This document shows, piece after piece, positions 1 through 10,695 of a DNA stretch of 34,806 nt (the first letter of the stretch is position 1; each line of letters opens with the position of its first letter). Under the pieces are notes generated by a model. It had not been told where the DNA came from, ran no database searches, and saw only the letters and a program-made list of their open reading frames with translations. This DNA is from Planctomycetota bacterium (GTDB lineage: Bacteria > Planctomycetota > UBA8108 > JACQVS01): the NCBI GenBank assembly GCA_028280485.1, contig JANQLS010000075.1, positions 1-34,806 on the forward strand, in the 5' to 3' direction. A program made the position numbers and the translations under genes.

Positions 1-3000
1 CCCACAAGGCGCATTATGCACCAACCCACCCAACTCACCAACAAAGTAGTTACTCAAACCCTCAACCGTAAAGTTGAACACGGGCAATCCACCCGGAACT
101 GGGCGAATCTGAATAACGTGTAGCGCACCACCCTCAGCGGAGACGATCTTATCACAGTCTCCCAACTTACCGGCGGGCACCCAGCCTTTGTCTTCGACAT
201 AGAACGGATGGCTCGGAGTCACCACGATGGTTTCCGATTCACCCTCAGCGTTCTGAATGTCGAGTTCTACTGCGGGTTTAGATTCCCACTGAATCAGCTG
301 AACCACTTCACGGTATTCCAGTGTATCCGTTTCGAGGTTCTTTGCTAAGACCTTATCTCCGACTTCTATGTCTTCGATCGGTTTCAGCTCTTCATCAGTC
401 TGGATTTTCGTTCCTGCTGAGAAGCAGTGGCAATCAATTCCGCCCTTTCCCTTTCCAGCTGTTCTACCAGCTCTCCTTGATCCTGTGCTAGCTCGGTCGA
501 TTCTCCGCCCAAGTCGGGCGGCATTACCAAGTGCTCCAGCAAACGGAATCGATGCAGCCAAGGATAATCCAGCACCAACATAATCCCCCCGAGCAGCGGA
601 TATTCCAGCATTTAACAAATCGGGAACCCAACTCACAGCGGCCCCGACACCCGTAGCATCTAATACGATCGATGCGACATCCAAAAAGTCCTGCATGGTG
701 TCTAAGGCGTCATTAATCCAAGCCATCTCCTCTTCGATGCGAGCCAACTTATCTTTGTATTTGTTGATCAGAATTTGAACTTCTTGGACAAACAGCTCAA
801 TTTGCTCTTCATAACTCCGTCCAGCACCATAAAGATCTGCAAGAGCGTCGTAGTAGCCATCGACATCTCCAGAGGCAGCTGCATTATTAGCTTCACGTAA
901 TGCATCCATCCGGTGGGAATCACCTAGGAATCCACTTAAATCACCACTCATCCCGTAAGGATCGATGTAGCGACTGGGATTATTTCCGGGGAAGGGATAC
1001 TGATTTCCAAAATTGAGCACATCATTCATCGGATCCCGTTCTAAGAATCGCCCTAAATGAGGATCGTAAGTTCGAGATCGGAAATCGTAGAATCCCGTTT
1101 CTTTGGATAGTCGACGTCCTTGGAAAAGGAACGGATTACCTACTGCAGATTCCGTGGCTGCATAGCCTTGAGAATTAGTTTGAACTTGGAACTGAGCATC
1201 GAGGAACAGAACTTCACCAAAAGGACTATAATCATAACGCTCGACAATATTCCCTTGTGAATCGCTCAAGGCGACGGAACTACCACCGGCATCAGTATGG
1301 ATTATATGTAGATCCCCATTGGCCTTTTCACGAGCGACAAGATCATCTACACCCGATCCAAAATAATTGGCCGTGATTTGACCATTCGAGTGCTCTTCGA
1401 TTAAGTCTTCCCGATCGTAGACAAATCGGGTCACTTCAATATTATTTGAAGAATCGACAACCGTCTCAGTGACCCGCCGCCCCCATGCATCGTAAGTATA
1501 AGATTCGATGAGTGGATTCTGAGAATCGGTAGCATCTCGAATCTCTTTTAATCGATTGAATGCATCGTAGAAGTACAAGAATCGGCCATCTTCAGCTCGA
1601 CTTCCGTTCTGATCGTAAAGATGGAGAGGGTTACTTCCAACTTGAGGTTGGTTGACCTGGTCGTAAGAATAGTTCTCAGTGTCAGTTGAGCCAGCTGGTT
1701 GAGTGAGATCACTCGGCTTGGTCGTACTGACCCAATTGGAAACCCCATCAAGAGTCCATTGGTAATTGGAATCAGCTGTTCCAACGGGCTGCCCCAAGGA
1801 ATCCATCTCAGTAGCACTACTAGCAGAGATTAATCGACCAGTACTATCCGTTTGATAAGCCCGTCCATATTGATTGCTACCGGAAGAGCCAGCGCGTTCA
1901 AGCCAACTCTCACCTGTTTTCAAATCTCGACGGTCGTATTTATAGGCACGCCCGAAGAGTGGAGTAGTGCTGAGAGATGTGGTGCCCTTGAACTCATGAA
2001 GCATACGACTTTTCGAGCCTAAGTCGTAACCATAACGGTATTCAACATCGATGCCGTTAGAAAAACTCTCATCCCATATACGATATCCTTCACCGACGTA
2101 GGTGCTATCACGCAAGTTAGTAGCATCATTCGTTTTGATGACTGAGGTTAATCGACTCAAGGCATCATAAGTTTTGGTGACTGAGTATCCGGTATTTGGA
2201 TTAACGACCTCCAAAGGATTGTTTAAGGAATCAAATCGTTTATTGACCTTGTGGCCATCTTGAACTTCGGAAACGATATTTCCAAAGCTATCCCATGATC
2301 TAACGACGGTATGGTCATCAGTACTGTCATTGGGATCATTATTGTCAAACCCTGCAACAACCCGATGTAATCCATCCCATTCAATTTGAGTATGGGTTGT
2401 TCCTATGACATCTGGAGCATTAGAATTGTCAGCCCAAAGATCGGTCAAACGTCCCAAACCATCTTGCAAGAATGTTTTAACAACACCTCTAGGATCGGCT
2501 TGGGAGGATCGATGCCCATCACGATCGTAAGTAGAGGTCCAAATAGAACCATCAGCCAAGGTCGTTTTCTTAATTTGACCTCTGTGATCATACTCGTAAG
2601 TAGGTCCATTACCCCGGTCATCTAAAACCTGAGTTAAGCGACTATTACCATCGTAAACATAAGATCTTGAGATGATTCCATCTGGGTTTTCAGGAACGGT
2701 AAGATCTAAGTTAGCAGGAATATCTCTTGGACCAGATGGAAGTATTCCGTCTCCTACACCTCCAGTGCGAAGATCGACGTGAACTTCAACCGTTCGTCCA
2801 AGACCATCCGCGATCATTCGACGAGTATTACCAGGTAAATTAATATCGCCGGCAATACCCGCTGGATCTGCGATTATATTCGAATTATTAACCTGAGGTC
2901 CGGCGATAACCGTGTTGAATCCTCGACTGTCAAAGACCCTATAGACTGTTTTTCCATCGGGATCGGTTTGGCGAGCCGGACGGTTTAGGGCATCCCAGAG

Positions 3001-6000
3001 AATATACGAGGCGTAGGTTTCATTGATGCCATCCGGTCGGCGCTCAGTCTCCGTGATCTTAAATGGATTACCCTGTCGATCGTATTCCCAGTCGAATCGA
3101 CTGGTAACAATCTGGTTCTCATCAATAACTTCCCTAGATTTTATTTGGGAAGCTTCGTTGTATGTGTATTTATGAACGAGAAGCTTGTCATCGACACTCT
3201 CAATGATTCGACCCACTCGATCATACTTGAAGAGCATTGAAACCCAACCGTCAGAAGGAGTGAGGGAGCCTTCCTCAAGCTCGAACCCAGCCTCATACTC
3301 ATCATTGAGAATACTTTGCTCTGCAAGGAGTAAACGTCCACGCTCATCGTAGGTGAAACGAGTAGAGTTGAGTACTTCATGGTTCCAAGGATCAGATCTT
3401 CTAGGTGTAGGTCCTCCTCTAGATCCGACCTTCCAAGTAGAAACAACTCTGCCGGTCACGTCGTATCGATAATGACGAGCCTGACCTGCAGCATCGACAA
3501 TTAGCTTAACTCGATCCCAGCCATCATATTGATATTCGGTAACTTCAGGCAAACCATCGCCATCGTTATCTTGGGAATCTTCAATAAAGGTTAGATTTCC
3601 ATTGTGGTCATAATAGCGCTTTAAAATAGCCCACTCATTTGGATCAGGATCACTGATACCCCGAGTTTTCTGGTAGAGAAGATCCCGTTCATCGTAGATC
3701 ATCTCTGTTCGAGTACCCTCGGGCTGAGTGATACTTAATAGATTTCCATTAGGATCATAATCATGAGCCCAAAATGCAGTGGTGGTACTGTCAATGGTTC
3801 GATAGCGCTCGATGGGTTGATCTAAAATATCGAAGACAATATCTTCGACAAAGTGATCGACATTGAGAACTCCACTTCCGACATTTTGGACTTTGTAGGA
3901 AATGACATTTCCATTTCGGTCGTACTCGAATTCGGTTTCGTAGCTTAAATCTTGAACGAAAAGTTCATTGGATTGAACGGTGGGACTTCCTTGATAGACC
4001 CCACGAGTTAACTTGATGGGTTCCCCGAGAGTATTTCGTTCAATTAGTGTCTTAACGCCGCGATTGTCTTCGATTTCAGAAACCGTACCATTCGCATTGT
4101 AAGAATAGTTAACGAATCGTTTACGGTATTCAAGCTGAGGGTGGTTGATTTCGGCATCGGTTTGAATGCGTTTTAAATATCCACCTGTACTACCATTTCT
4201 CGTTAGGTCAATATTAGATCCATCCCCATCCGGATCTTGTTCTGAATAGTACTCAAAAGTGGCAATATTTCCTTCACCGTCAACATTTTCAACCAGCTGT
4301 CCGAAATCGTTAAACTTCCACTCTGTAACTTCATCTTCAACTAATTCTTGAATGACTGAACCGCTCCAACTGAGCCGAGTACTCGACTGTAATTTGTGTA
4401 CAGCCTTTCCATGGAACCGTCCTTCACCAATCTGAATATTATTAGAATTAGTAATTTCAAATTGGAACCCGGCGGGAACTTCAATGCCCCACTCATTAAA
4501 AACGGGTTCAACGGTGGCTTGAGGGAGCCCCTGATAGTCAAAGAACAATTCCTTCGTGTAGTTCGATGGATCATTATCAGCAGTAGAGTCTAAATCGGGA
4601 CCGTCGTAGTCGGTTTGATTCCCTTTGGCTTCAATAACTTTACTGATTTTATTCGTCCAAGGCTCGTACTCGTATTTTACAACTCTTTCAGGTTCTCCAC
4701 TTCCTCCAAGGGCAGTTCCTCGAAAGACATCGGCAATCCAACGAACTTCGGATAAGTTGCCACGAATAAACGGATTCGCGTCATTTATAAACGGATAAAT
4801 GTATTCGATAGAGTTCCCTTCAGGGAACGTCACTTTAGTTTGAAGTCCGAGTGAATTGTACTCATACTTCGTGCTGTAACTGTCAGGGTCTAGAGTGGGT
4901 CTCCCAGGACCCGGAATCGCACTATCACGAACTTTTGCACCTCGAGAAGCAACCGGATAGGGAATAGGTTGAGAGGTATCTACTCTTCCCGAGTATTTGA
5001 TTTCTTCAATCAGATTGAAATTCGAATTGAAAACAGATTTAGACACATTTCCAGCTCGATCTACTACAGTCGTAGCACTTGCTGCTTGAGTGAGATCAGA
5101 AGGATCAGATGGAGCTAACTCTTCAAAATAGAAACGGTAACTTCCACCAGCTTCAGCCCCTGTGGCATTCTGACCCCCATGAGTAAAAACAAGAACTCGG
5201 TCATAGGTTAGGGGGTCGTTAAGGTCAGTACCATATACGTAACTGAAGGCAGGGGTAAGTTCTCCCGGATCTAGCTCGTTTTGTACCTCATTGGGTCGGA
5301 TGATCGATTTTATGTTATCCCTTAATCGAAGATCAAATTCGTCTCCATGGTAGGTGTAGATAGTTCGCCTAGGGGCTGCTACCACCGATCCATCAGCAGA
5401 GTGTTCGGTATCAGGGGTCGATACAGATTTTAATAATCCTGAAACTCCACCGGGCTCATTCGAGCCGTAATAGGAATACTCAATGGTACGCCCAGTGAAA
5501 TCGGTAACCGTAGTGATGTTTTCGTTATTTGCACTCCAGCCAATAACATAAACTCTTCCCATAGTGTCAGTAATATTTGTGAGAACCATTTCCATCCCGG
5601 AATAGTGAAATGTCATTCGGTTACCGGAAGCATCAGAAATTGCATTGAGCTTCCCACCGTACAAACTACCTGCACCTGGAGTATAGAATTCGTGAACTTT
5701 ACCATTCTTATACCTAAGTAAGTAACGTGGTTCACCATTCACATCACCTAATCTTAATTTAGTAAAAGACCCCTCAGGAGTGATGAAGTTATTTATGTCA
5801 TTTGGGATTCCAAGGTAGAGTGTTGGAACTAATGTATGCCAATGGATGATGTCGATTGCTCCGTCGGAATTAACATCTTCAAAGGTTAAGCTCTCGTTGT
5901 AATTAAAGTCCCAGTTCTTACCTAATGCACCATACCAATTGGATTGGTTACGGTATCTACGAGTCCATTCAAAATTGATTCCACGACTTTGAACCATGAG

Positions 6001-9000
6001 ATCCGTACCCGTTTCGATCAATTCACCATTTTGTGTTTTAATTGGATCACCAGTAAGTTGTGCAAATAGACCGGGACGGAAATAAACTGGATTGGGCTTG
6101 GGGTCAATAACATCAATAATTTTCTCAACTTCACAATTTCCAAACTTTGCAATAAGCTTCCATTCACCTTCAGTAGGACAAGTAATAAAAACTAGTAGAG
6201 GATCTTGAAGATCAGGTTCTAAGTGTGTGCCTGTAGCATTATTTCCATTGGGATCGACTAAAGCCCATTGTGCGCCAAGCCTTGCAACCAATTTCTTTTT
6301 TTGTTCTTCAAATTCACATTCATTGTCACCACTTGCCTTCATACAACCAGTTGAGCCATCACAGAGTTCTAGCCTATAAGGAACATCCTTGTCTTTTATC
6401 GTGATTTGATCTGGCCCTCTAATTTGATCTGGAGCGATAACGGTATATGAAAGAGTACCAAATTTATCTTCTGGGGTATTTATATTCGTTTCACATTGAG
6501 TTCCGACTCTATTAGTTCCGCATAAAGTAACATTCTCAATCTTTCCGTTAAATCTATTCCATCCAGTACAGGCAAAGTTATCAGGATGGCGTAATGGGCA
6601 GCCAGCGACTTGGGTTGAAAAGGGAGTATCATCAAGCCCTAGCTTTGACTTGCATTCATTTAAGGCCGCTGCAGCATCAATTTCAATATCAACACCACAC
6701 GGAACAACCAAGCATCCTTTATGTGTAGGATCGACTTCTGTTTCAACAGTAACGCTGCTACCAGAATCTACAAACCTCCTACTCATCCAAGTTCCATCTA
6801 TAAAATTAGCTGGAAATTCATAGGATAAACTGAATCCCATGATGGCATTAACTATATAAGAGATCGTCCCTTCCACCTGTTGACCATTCGGACGAAGATA
6901 GGTAATCGTAATGTCTTTAAAGCCAGGTTTTTGTCCTATTACGGAATATTCTCCATGCTGACGGACAGGCTCAGTATCTCCAATATCCGTAACTTCAACT
7001 ATTGTGCTTACTCCACCAGCATTATTCTGTGCCTCATAGTTCTGTGCAGCAATGCGGTAATCGTGAGTCTCCCCAATGCATAAACAAACTGTAATTTTCC
7101 AGCGATCAATTGGGTAAGGATTTACGGGTTGAGTCTTAGTTTCAGTAAATGGAACATTATTCTGCCCATTTGTTGGGACGTAGAGGTCATCAAATTCTGG
7201 GTACTCTTCGGGGGGTGGCTCTCTACCTGCAGGGGGCAAATCTGGCCACTCTTCATTTCTATCCCAAATGCCTTCAAATTCACACTCTCCACCCTTCAAT
7301 ACAACCCAATCTTCATCATCTTCAGTTGGATTGCCTTCCTTTGCCAACACCATATCAATCCCGATAACAGATCTAGGCCAAACGGGATTATGCATAGTGG
7401 CCCCCGTTAGTTTTTCGACGAGTATTGTCCCGGGAGCAGGTCCTAATTCTATAATGCTTAGAGCCCCAGTTCCATCTTGCATTCCAACCCAGGAACCATC
7501 GGGGGCTTGAATTAAATCGACATCAGCTTTTGAAGAAATGAATTCAAAGGGAACGTTTTTTTGGAAACCCTTATTCGATTCTCCAATTCCAAAGATTTCA
7601 AAAAACCCTTTAGAAGTATCTCCAAGTGTGTCAGCACAATCACTAATTTCACGAGAGACAGCAACCACGTACTGCCCATCATTCGAAATAAGTGGATCGA
7701 CCCCATTAATCAATACTCCAGCTGTAACATAGGCGGATCTACGCTTTGGAGTTGGTAATAATTCATAAATTCCTATTTCATTTTGAGTTTGGGGAACAAT
7801 TGCTATAACTTCGTTCCCAGGGGAATTTGCGGGGTAAAATTGGATATCTAAATTTTCTACCCATTGATTATCATCAGTCCCTTGTTGGTTTAAGGCAGCT
7901 GGTTCAAATATCCATCTCCTTTCCAAATCCAAAGAGAAGAATGCCACCTTGCCACTTATATAACCGACTACACCCAAAGCTTGCTCTAGTCGATCTTCTA
8001 CATTTGATATATTAGGATTGTATCTAGCAATCCTAGGGTCAACACCTGGTATGGCCCAATCTGTAAATTCAGGAATTCCTAAATAACGGAGGTTATCATT
8101 GGAATCTCGAATACTGCCATTTTCATCCAGGATATAAGTGACACCTGTCCGACCTTGAGTCAGACCAGCCAACCCATCAACGGTAATAATAAAATCGCTA
8201 TCGTTATAGGGAGCTGATGGATACTGGTTATAAACTACCCCGTTGTTAGGGTCGGTGTATTGCTCTTTTCTCGGATCAGTTAGATCGCCAATTAAACGTT
8301 CCCCTAATGGGTCATTGGGATCATCACTCCAGCGTAAAATAAAGTAATCCCCAGCTCTACCTGGGAAAATTACCGCATCTGGCCCGAGTGGACGTGGATC
8401 ACACCCATAACTAATTCGATTTTGTGGAGTAATTACATTGGGATCGTCTTGGATGGCTCCCTGAACAGCGGCATCCATGCCATCTAGAGTTACTGGCGCT
8501 AAATCTGGAAGATAGTTCGCAAATATTTGACCTGAATTGATCATCGTGAATAAGATTGGGGGCATTCCAGTTCCGGAATCGGATCCATGGACGAGCATAT
8601 CAACATCGTCAAAAATCACCTCAGAATTACCACTACCCAAGATATGAGTGGAAACCGTTTGGCCGGTTTCAATGTCATAACAAACGAGATGCCCTTTTTT
8701 AGTTACACTGATCCCGTAAATATTCTGACCATTGCTTCCATCAGATATTTTTACGTAAGCGGGCTCGACTCCTGAAACAGCCTCGGTTGCACCTGGGGCT
8801 GGAATCATGTGAAGCTCCGTACCAAGCTTCATGTCTAAGATGTAAGTCTGCCCAAGAGTTGATTGAAATAAACCATAGACAGAATTCCCTTTAGAAACGG
8901 TCACAATATCTGTATTGCGATCGAAAGTTCTGTTGGAATAGGTAAGTTTATTGATTCCTTCACCTGAGGGAAACTCCACAAAGTGAACGACATCAGCTTC

Positions 9001-10695
9001 GACATCCTCATAAAGGAAAGCCCCGGAAATAACTTCTGTCACATAGATCTTTTGTTTATTTAATATCAGCCCATAAGCTTCAAATTGAATTTCAGCTTCA
9101 CCCTCAGCCAGCCCATAAAAGGATACTTGGGTCAAATTTGGAGCATTACTATAAGACGAGCTCATTCCCCCCGTAACTGGGTCGAAGAACTGAACAACTG
9201 AAGGATTAAGGATAGTTAGATTTACATGACCATAGAGAGAGTCAACATTTAAAGTGGCTTGCCCATAACCATTCAAACTTACAAATGGGGTATTTTGGAA
9301 CCATGCTCCGACCTCAACATTGACGTCAACTTTAACAGTTGAATCATAAGAAGGACTCTCTTCATCAGGGTTTTTCTGACTCATGGGAAAATGAATTTCT
9401 GCACTTTCCACTTCCCCACCTGTACTCCCTGTTGCATTGACTTGAAAAACCGTAGATTCACCTAATTTTACTTTGACAGGGTAAGAGATCCCACTATCGA
9501 GAAGGTAAACATTTGCGTCTCCAGTGACATTTGGCTCGTAAATATACAGAGGACCATCAGAGCCTACAGGGCATTCAACAGTAATAGCTTTGATCTCGGA
9601 TCCGCCGGGCTTGGGATTAAAAATTATCTCAGAATCCAAAATCCCTATTGAGGGCAGGACAGATTCAAACATAAATGTTTCTTCATAGAAATTTCCATTT
9701 ATTTGAAACTGAATATCAATTCGATGCCAACCAACTCTATGTGCAAATCCGACTAAATCGAAAGAGTAAACCGAACCGGGGTTGATTGATTGGGCTAATG
9801 AGCCATGAACTAATGAAAATTGGCCAGAATCAAATCCGGGTACAATGGAAATTGCTTCTAAGTTAATAGCGGCTGAAGAAACGTTTTTTAATGTAATCGA
9901 TTCAGTATGTTCATATCCAACAATCGGATATTTTGAATACGGAGTCCCATCAATAATATAGGGATCAGGAACATAGTTTTCCTGCCCCGTTAAAACGAAC
10001 ACTACAGGCAGAAAATCATTCTCATAACCAACCACTTCAGCCCTCACATGATTCACGTAAGGAGAACTATTGAGGGTGTAATTGACTTGGGCTACACCGT
10101 TTGAATCCGTGGTAACTGTAGCAGTTGTAGCTGAAGATTGAGTGAAAGAGCCGCCCCCAGCGGTAATGATGAATTTAACGTTGACTGAAGATATACCACC
10201 GATGGAATCTGTCACTTTGACCTTAAGTGGATAAGGCAAAGGAGATCCCGCTAAACCTATCTGACCATCCCCAGAAACGACTTCGATTCCTTCTGGTACA
10301 CGATCACATTGAGTTTCTAAGAAATCTTGAGAGGGATCCGTTCCTGCATATGGAAACGGAGCTGCTGGTGGAGCATTATAATTTCCATTCAAATAATAAC
10401 TTAAATGGTACCAGTCATTCCAATCGATGAGCCCACTATCATCAACATCAGCAGCATCGTGGTTCGGAGGCTCAGATCCATATGAATTATTCAGGAAATT
10501 GAGCAACTGATACTCATCTTGATAATCCACATTACAATCCCGATTCACATCACCACGAATGAACAGACAGGGATCGCCGTAGCAGTCAGTATTCGCAAGA
10601 CTTTGCGATGAGCTGATCAGGCTGACAAGGATTGAAAAACTGAAAAGGAAGACAAAACAACTTAGCGAACGAGTGTTATTTAATTTATTCATCAT
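1..10695 (-). CDS. Giant secreted RHS/YD-repeat protein with HINT domain, C-terminus beyond window
   Basis: Read in one frame from ATG 10695 (second ATG 10692) there is no stop down to base 1, so at least 3565 residues. Residues ~1-34 form a signal peptide (hydrophobic FVFLFSFSILVSLI). Two EF-hand/dockerin-like Ca loops follow at ~49-60 (DVNRDCNVDYQD) and ~83-94 (DVDDSGLIDWND). Next come a Big_1/Ig-like segment (~136-225), further beta-rich repeats and a probable propeller region (~480-900). The RHS shell starts near residue 1535 (PKPNPVYFRPGLFA, DUF6531-like), has many YD repeats, and ends in the classic YDPHLGRFLERDP (~3210). A pretoxin helix region follows (DVASIVLDATGVG, SIPFAGALGNAARLG). 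The HINT domain starts at Cys3424 (CFSAGTKI), has HPFYVEDKGWVPAGKL, and ends NYFVGELGGLVHN at ~3561. Only APCG follows, so the toxin tip is unseen. The known family role is an intercellular or defensive polymorphic toxin; the target here is unknown. No clear SD precedes the start. Confidence 0.93.
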   Translation of the reverse strand, partial: MMNKLNNTRSLSCFVFLFSFSILVSLISSSQSLANTDCYGDPCLFIRGDVNRDCNVDYQDEYQLLNFLNNSYGSEPPNHDAADVDDSGLIDWNDWYHLSYYLNGNYNAPPAAPFPYAGTDPSQDFLETQCDRVPEGIEVVSGDGQIGLAGSPLPYPLKVKVTDSIGGISSVNVKFIITAGGGSFTQSSATTATVTTDSNGVAQVNYTLNSSPYVNHVRAEVVGYENDFLPVVFVLTGQENYVPDPYIIDGTPYSKYPIVGYEHTESITLKNVSSAAINLEAISIVPGFDSGQFSLVHGSLAQSINPGSVYSFDLVGFAHRVGWHRIDIQFQINGNFYEETFMFESVLPSIGILDSEIIFNPKPGGSEIKAITVECPVGSDGPLYIYEPNVTGDANVYLLDSGISYPVKVKLGESTVFQVNATGSTGGEVESAEIHFPMSQKNPDEESPSYDSTVKVDVNVEVGAWFQNTPFVSLNGYGQATLNVDSLYGHVNLTILNPSVVQFFDPVTGGMSSSYSNAPNLTQVSFYGLAEGEAEIQFEAYGLILNKQKIYVTEVISGAFLYEDVEADVVHFVEFPSGEGINKLTYSNRTFDRNTDIVTVSKGNSVYGLFQSTLGQTYILDMKLGTELHMIPAPGATEAVSGVEPAYVKISDGSNGQNIYGISVTKKGHLVCYDIETGQTVSTHILGSGNSEVIFDDVDMLVHGSDSGTGMPPILFTMINSGQIFANYLPDLAPVTLDGMDAAVQGAIQDDPNVITPQNRISYGCDPRPLGPDAVIFPGRAGDYFILRWSDDPNDPLGERLIGDLTDPRKEQYTDPNNGVVYNQYPSAPYNDSDFIITVDGLAGLTQGRTGVTYILDENGSIRDSNDNLRYLGIPEFTDWAIPGVDPRIARYNPNISNVEDRLEQALGVVGYISGKVAFFSLDLERRWIFEPAALNQQGTDDNQWVENLDIQFYPANSPGNEVIAIVPQTQNEIGIYELLPTPKRRSAYVTAGVLINGVDPLISNDGQYVVAVSREISDCADTLGDTSKGFFEIFGIGESNKGFQKNVPFEFISSKADVDLIQAPDGSWVGMQDGTGALSIIELGPAPGTILVEKLTGATMHNPVWPRSVIGIDMVLAKEGNPTEDDEDWVVLKGGECEFEGIWDRNEEWPDLPPAGREPPPEEYPEFDDLYVPTNGQNNVPFTETKTQPVNPYPIDRWKITVCLCIGETHDYRIAAQNYEAQNNAGGVSTIVEVTDIGDTEPVRQHGEYSVIGQKPGFKDITITYLRPNGQQVEGTISYIVNAIMGFSLSYEFPANFIDGTWMSRRFVDSGSSVTVETEVDPTHKGCLVVPCGVDIEIDAAAALNECKSKLGLDDTPFSTQVAGCPLRHPDNFACTGWNRFNGKIENVTLCGTNRVGTQCETNINTPEDKFGTLSYTVIAPDQIRGPDQITIKDKDVPYRLELCDGSTGCMKASGDNECEFEEQKKKLVARLGAQWALVDPNGNNATGTHLEPDLQDPLLVFITCPTEGEWKLIAKFGNCEVEKIIDVIDPKPNPVYFRPGLFAQLTGDPIKTQNGELIETGTDLMVQSRGINFEWTRRYRNQSNWYGALGKNWDFNYNESLTFEDVNSDGAIDIIHWHTLVPTLYLGIPNDINNFITPEGSFTKLRLGDVNGEPRYLLRYKNGKVHEFYTPGAGSLYGGKLNAISDASGNRMTFHYSGMEMVLTNITDTMGRVYVIGWSANNENITTVTDFTGRTIEYSYYGSNEPGGVSGLLKSVSTPDTEHSADGSVVAAPRRTIYTYHGDEFDLRLRDNIKSIIRPNEVQNELDPGELTPAFSYVYGTDLNDPLTYDRVLVFTHGGQNATGAEAGGSYRFYFEELAPSDPSDLTQAASATTVVDRAGNVSKSVFNSNFNLIEEIKYSGRVDTSQPIPYPVASRGAKVRDSAIPGPGRPTLDPDSYSTKYEYNSLGLQTKVTFPEGNSIEYIYPFINDANPFIRGNLSEVRWIADVFRGTALGGSGEPERVVKYEYEPWTNKISKVIEAKGNQTDYDGPDLDSTADNDPSNYTKELFFDYQGLPQATVEPVFNEWGIEVPAGFQFEITNSNNIQIGEGRFHGKAVHKLQSSTRLSWSGSVIQELVEDEVTEWKFNDFGQLVENVDGEGNIATFEYYSEQDPDGDGSNIDLTRNGSTGGYLKRIQTDAEINHPQLEYRKRFVNYSYNANGTVSEIEDNRGVKTLIERNTLGEPIKLTRGVYQGSPTVQSNELFVQDLSYETEFEYDRNGNVISYKVQNVGSGVLNVDHFVEDIVFDILDQPIERYRTIDSTTTAFWAHDYDPNGNLLSITQPEGTRTEMIYDERDLLYQKTRGISDPDPNEWAILKRYYDHNGNLTFIEDSQDNDGDGLPEVTEYQYDGWDRVKLIVDAAGQARHYRYDVTGRVVSTWKVGSRGGPTPRRSDPWNHEVLNSTRFTYDERGRLLLAEQSILNDEYEAGFELEEGSLTPSDGWVSMLFKYDRVGRIIESVDDKLLVHKYTYNEASQIKSREVIDENQIVTSRFDWEYDRQGNPFKITETERRPDGINETYASYILWDALNRPARQTDPDGKTVYRVFDSRGFNTVIAGPQVNNSNIIADPAGIAGDINLPGNTRRMIADGLGRTVEVHVDLRTGGVGDGILPSGPRDIPANLDLTVPENPDGIISRSYVYDGNSRLTQVLDDRGNGPTYEYDHRGQIKKTTLADGSIWTSTYDRDGHRSSQADPRGVVKTFLQDGLGRLTDLWADNSNAPDVIGTTHTQIEWDGLHRVVAGFDNNDPNDSTDDHTVVRSWDSFGNIVSEVQDGHKVNKRFDSLNNPLEVVNPNTGYSVTKTYDALSRLTSVIKTNDATNLRDSTYVGEGYRIWDESFSNGIDVEYRYGYDLGSKSRMLHEFKGTTSLSTTPLFGRAYKYDRRDLKTGESWLERAGSSGSNQYGRAYQTDSTGRLISASSATEMDSLGQPVGTADSNYQWTLDGVSNWVSTTKPSDLTQPAGSTDTENYSYDQVNQPQVGSNPLHLYDQNGSRAEDGRFLYFYDAFNRLKEIRDATDSQNPLIESYTYDAWGRRVTETVVDSSNNIEVTRFVYDREDLIEEHSNGQITANYFGSGVDDLVAREKANGDLHIIHTDAGGSSVALSDSQGNIVERYDYSPFGEVLFLDAQFQVQTNSQGYAATESAVGNPFLFQGRRLSKETGFYDFRSRTYDPHLGRFLERDPMNDVLNFGNQYPFPGNNPSRYIDPYGMSGDLSGFLGDSHRMDALREANNAAASGDVDGYYDALADLYGAGRSYEEQIELFVQEVQILINKYKDKLARIEEEMAWINDALDTMQDFLDVASIVLDATGVGAAVSWVPDLLNAGISAARGDYVGAGLSLAASIPFAGALGNAARLGRRIDRASTGSRRAGRTAGKGKGGIDCHCFSAGTKIQTDEELKPIEDIEVGDKVLAKNLETDTLEYREVVQLIQWESKPAVELDIQNAEGESETIVVTPSHPFYVEDKGWVPAGKLGDCDKIVSAEGGALHVIQIRPVPGGLPVFNFTVEGLSNYFVGELGGLVHNAPCG

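Noticed and set aside
368..4593. Short open frames on both strands inside the RHS gene
   Set aside because: They lie in other frames of a continuous coding region with clear YD-repeat translation.
1..10695. RHS gene as a pseudogene or assembly frameshift
   Set aside because: I read the frame in triplets along nearly the whole span and saw no stop; domain order is coherent.
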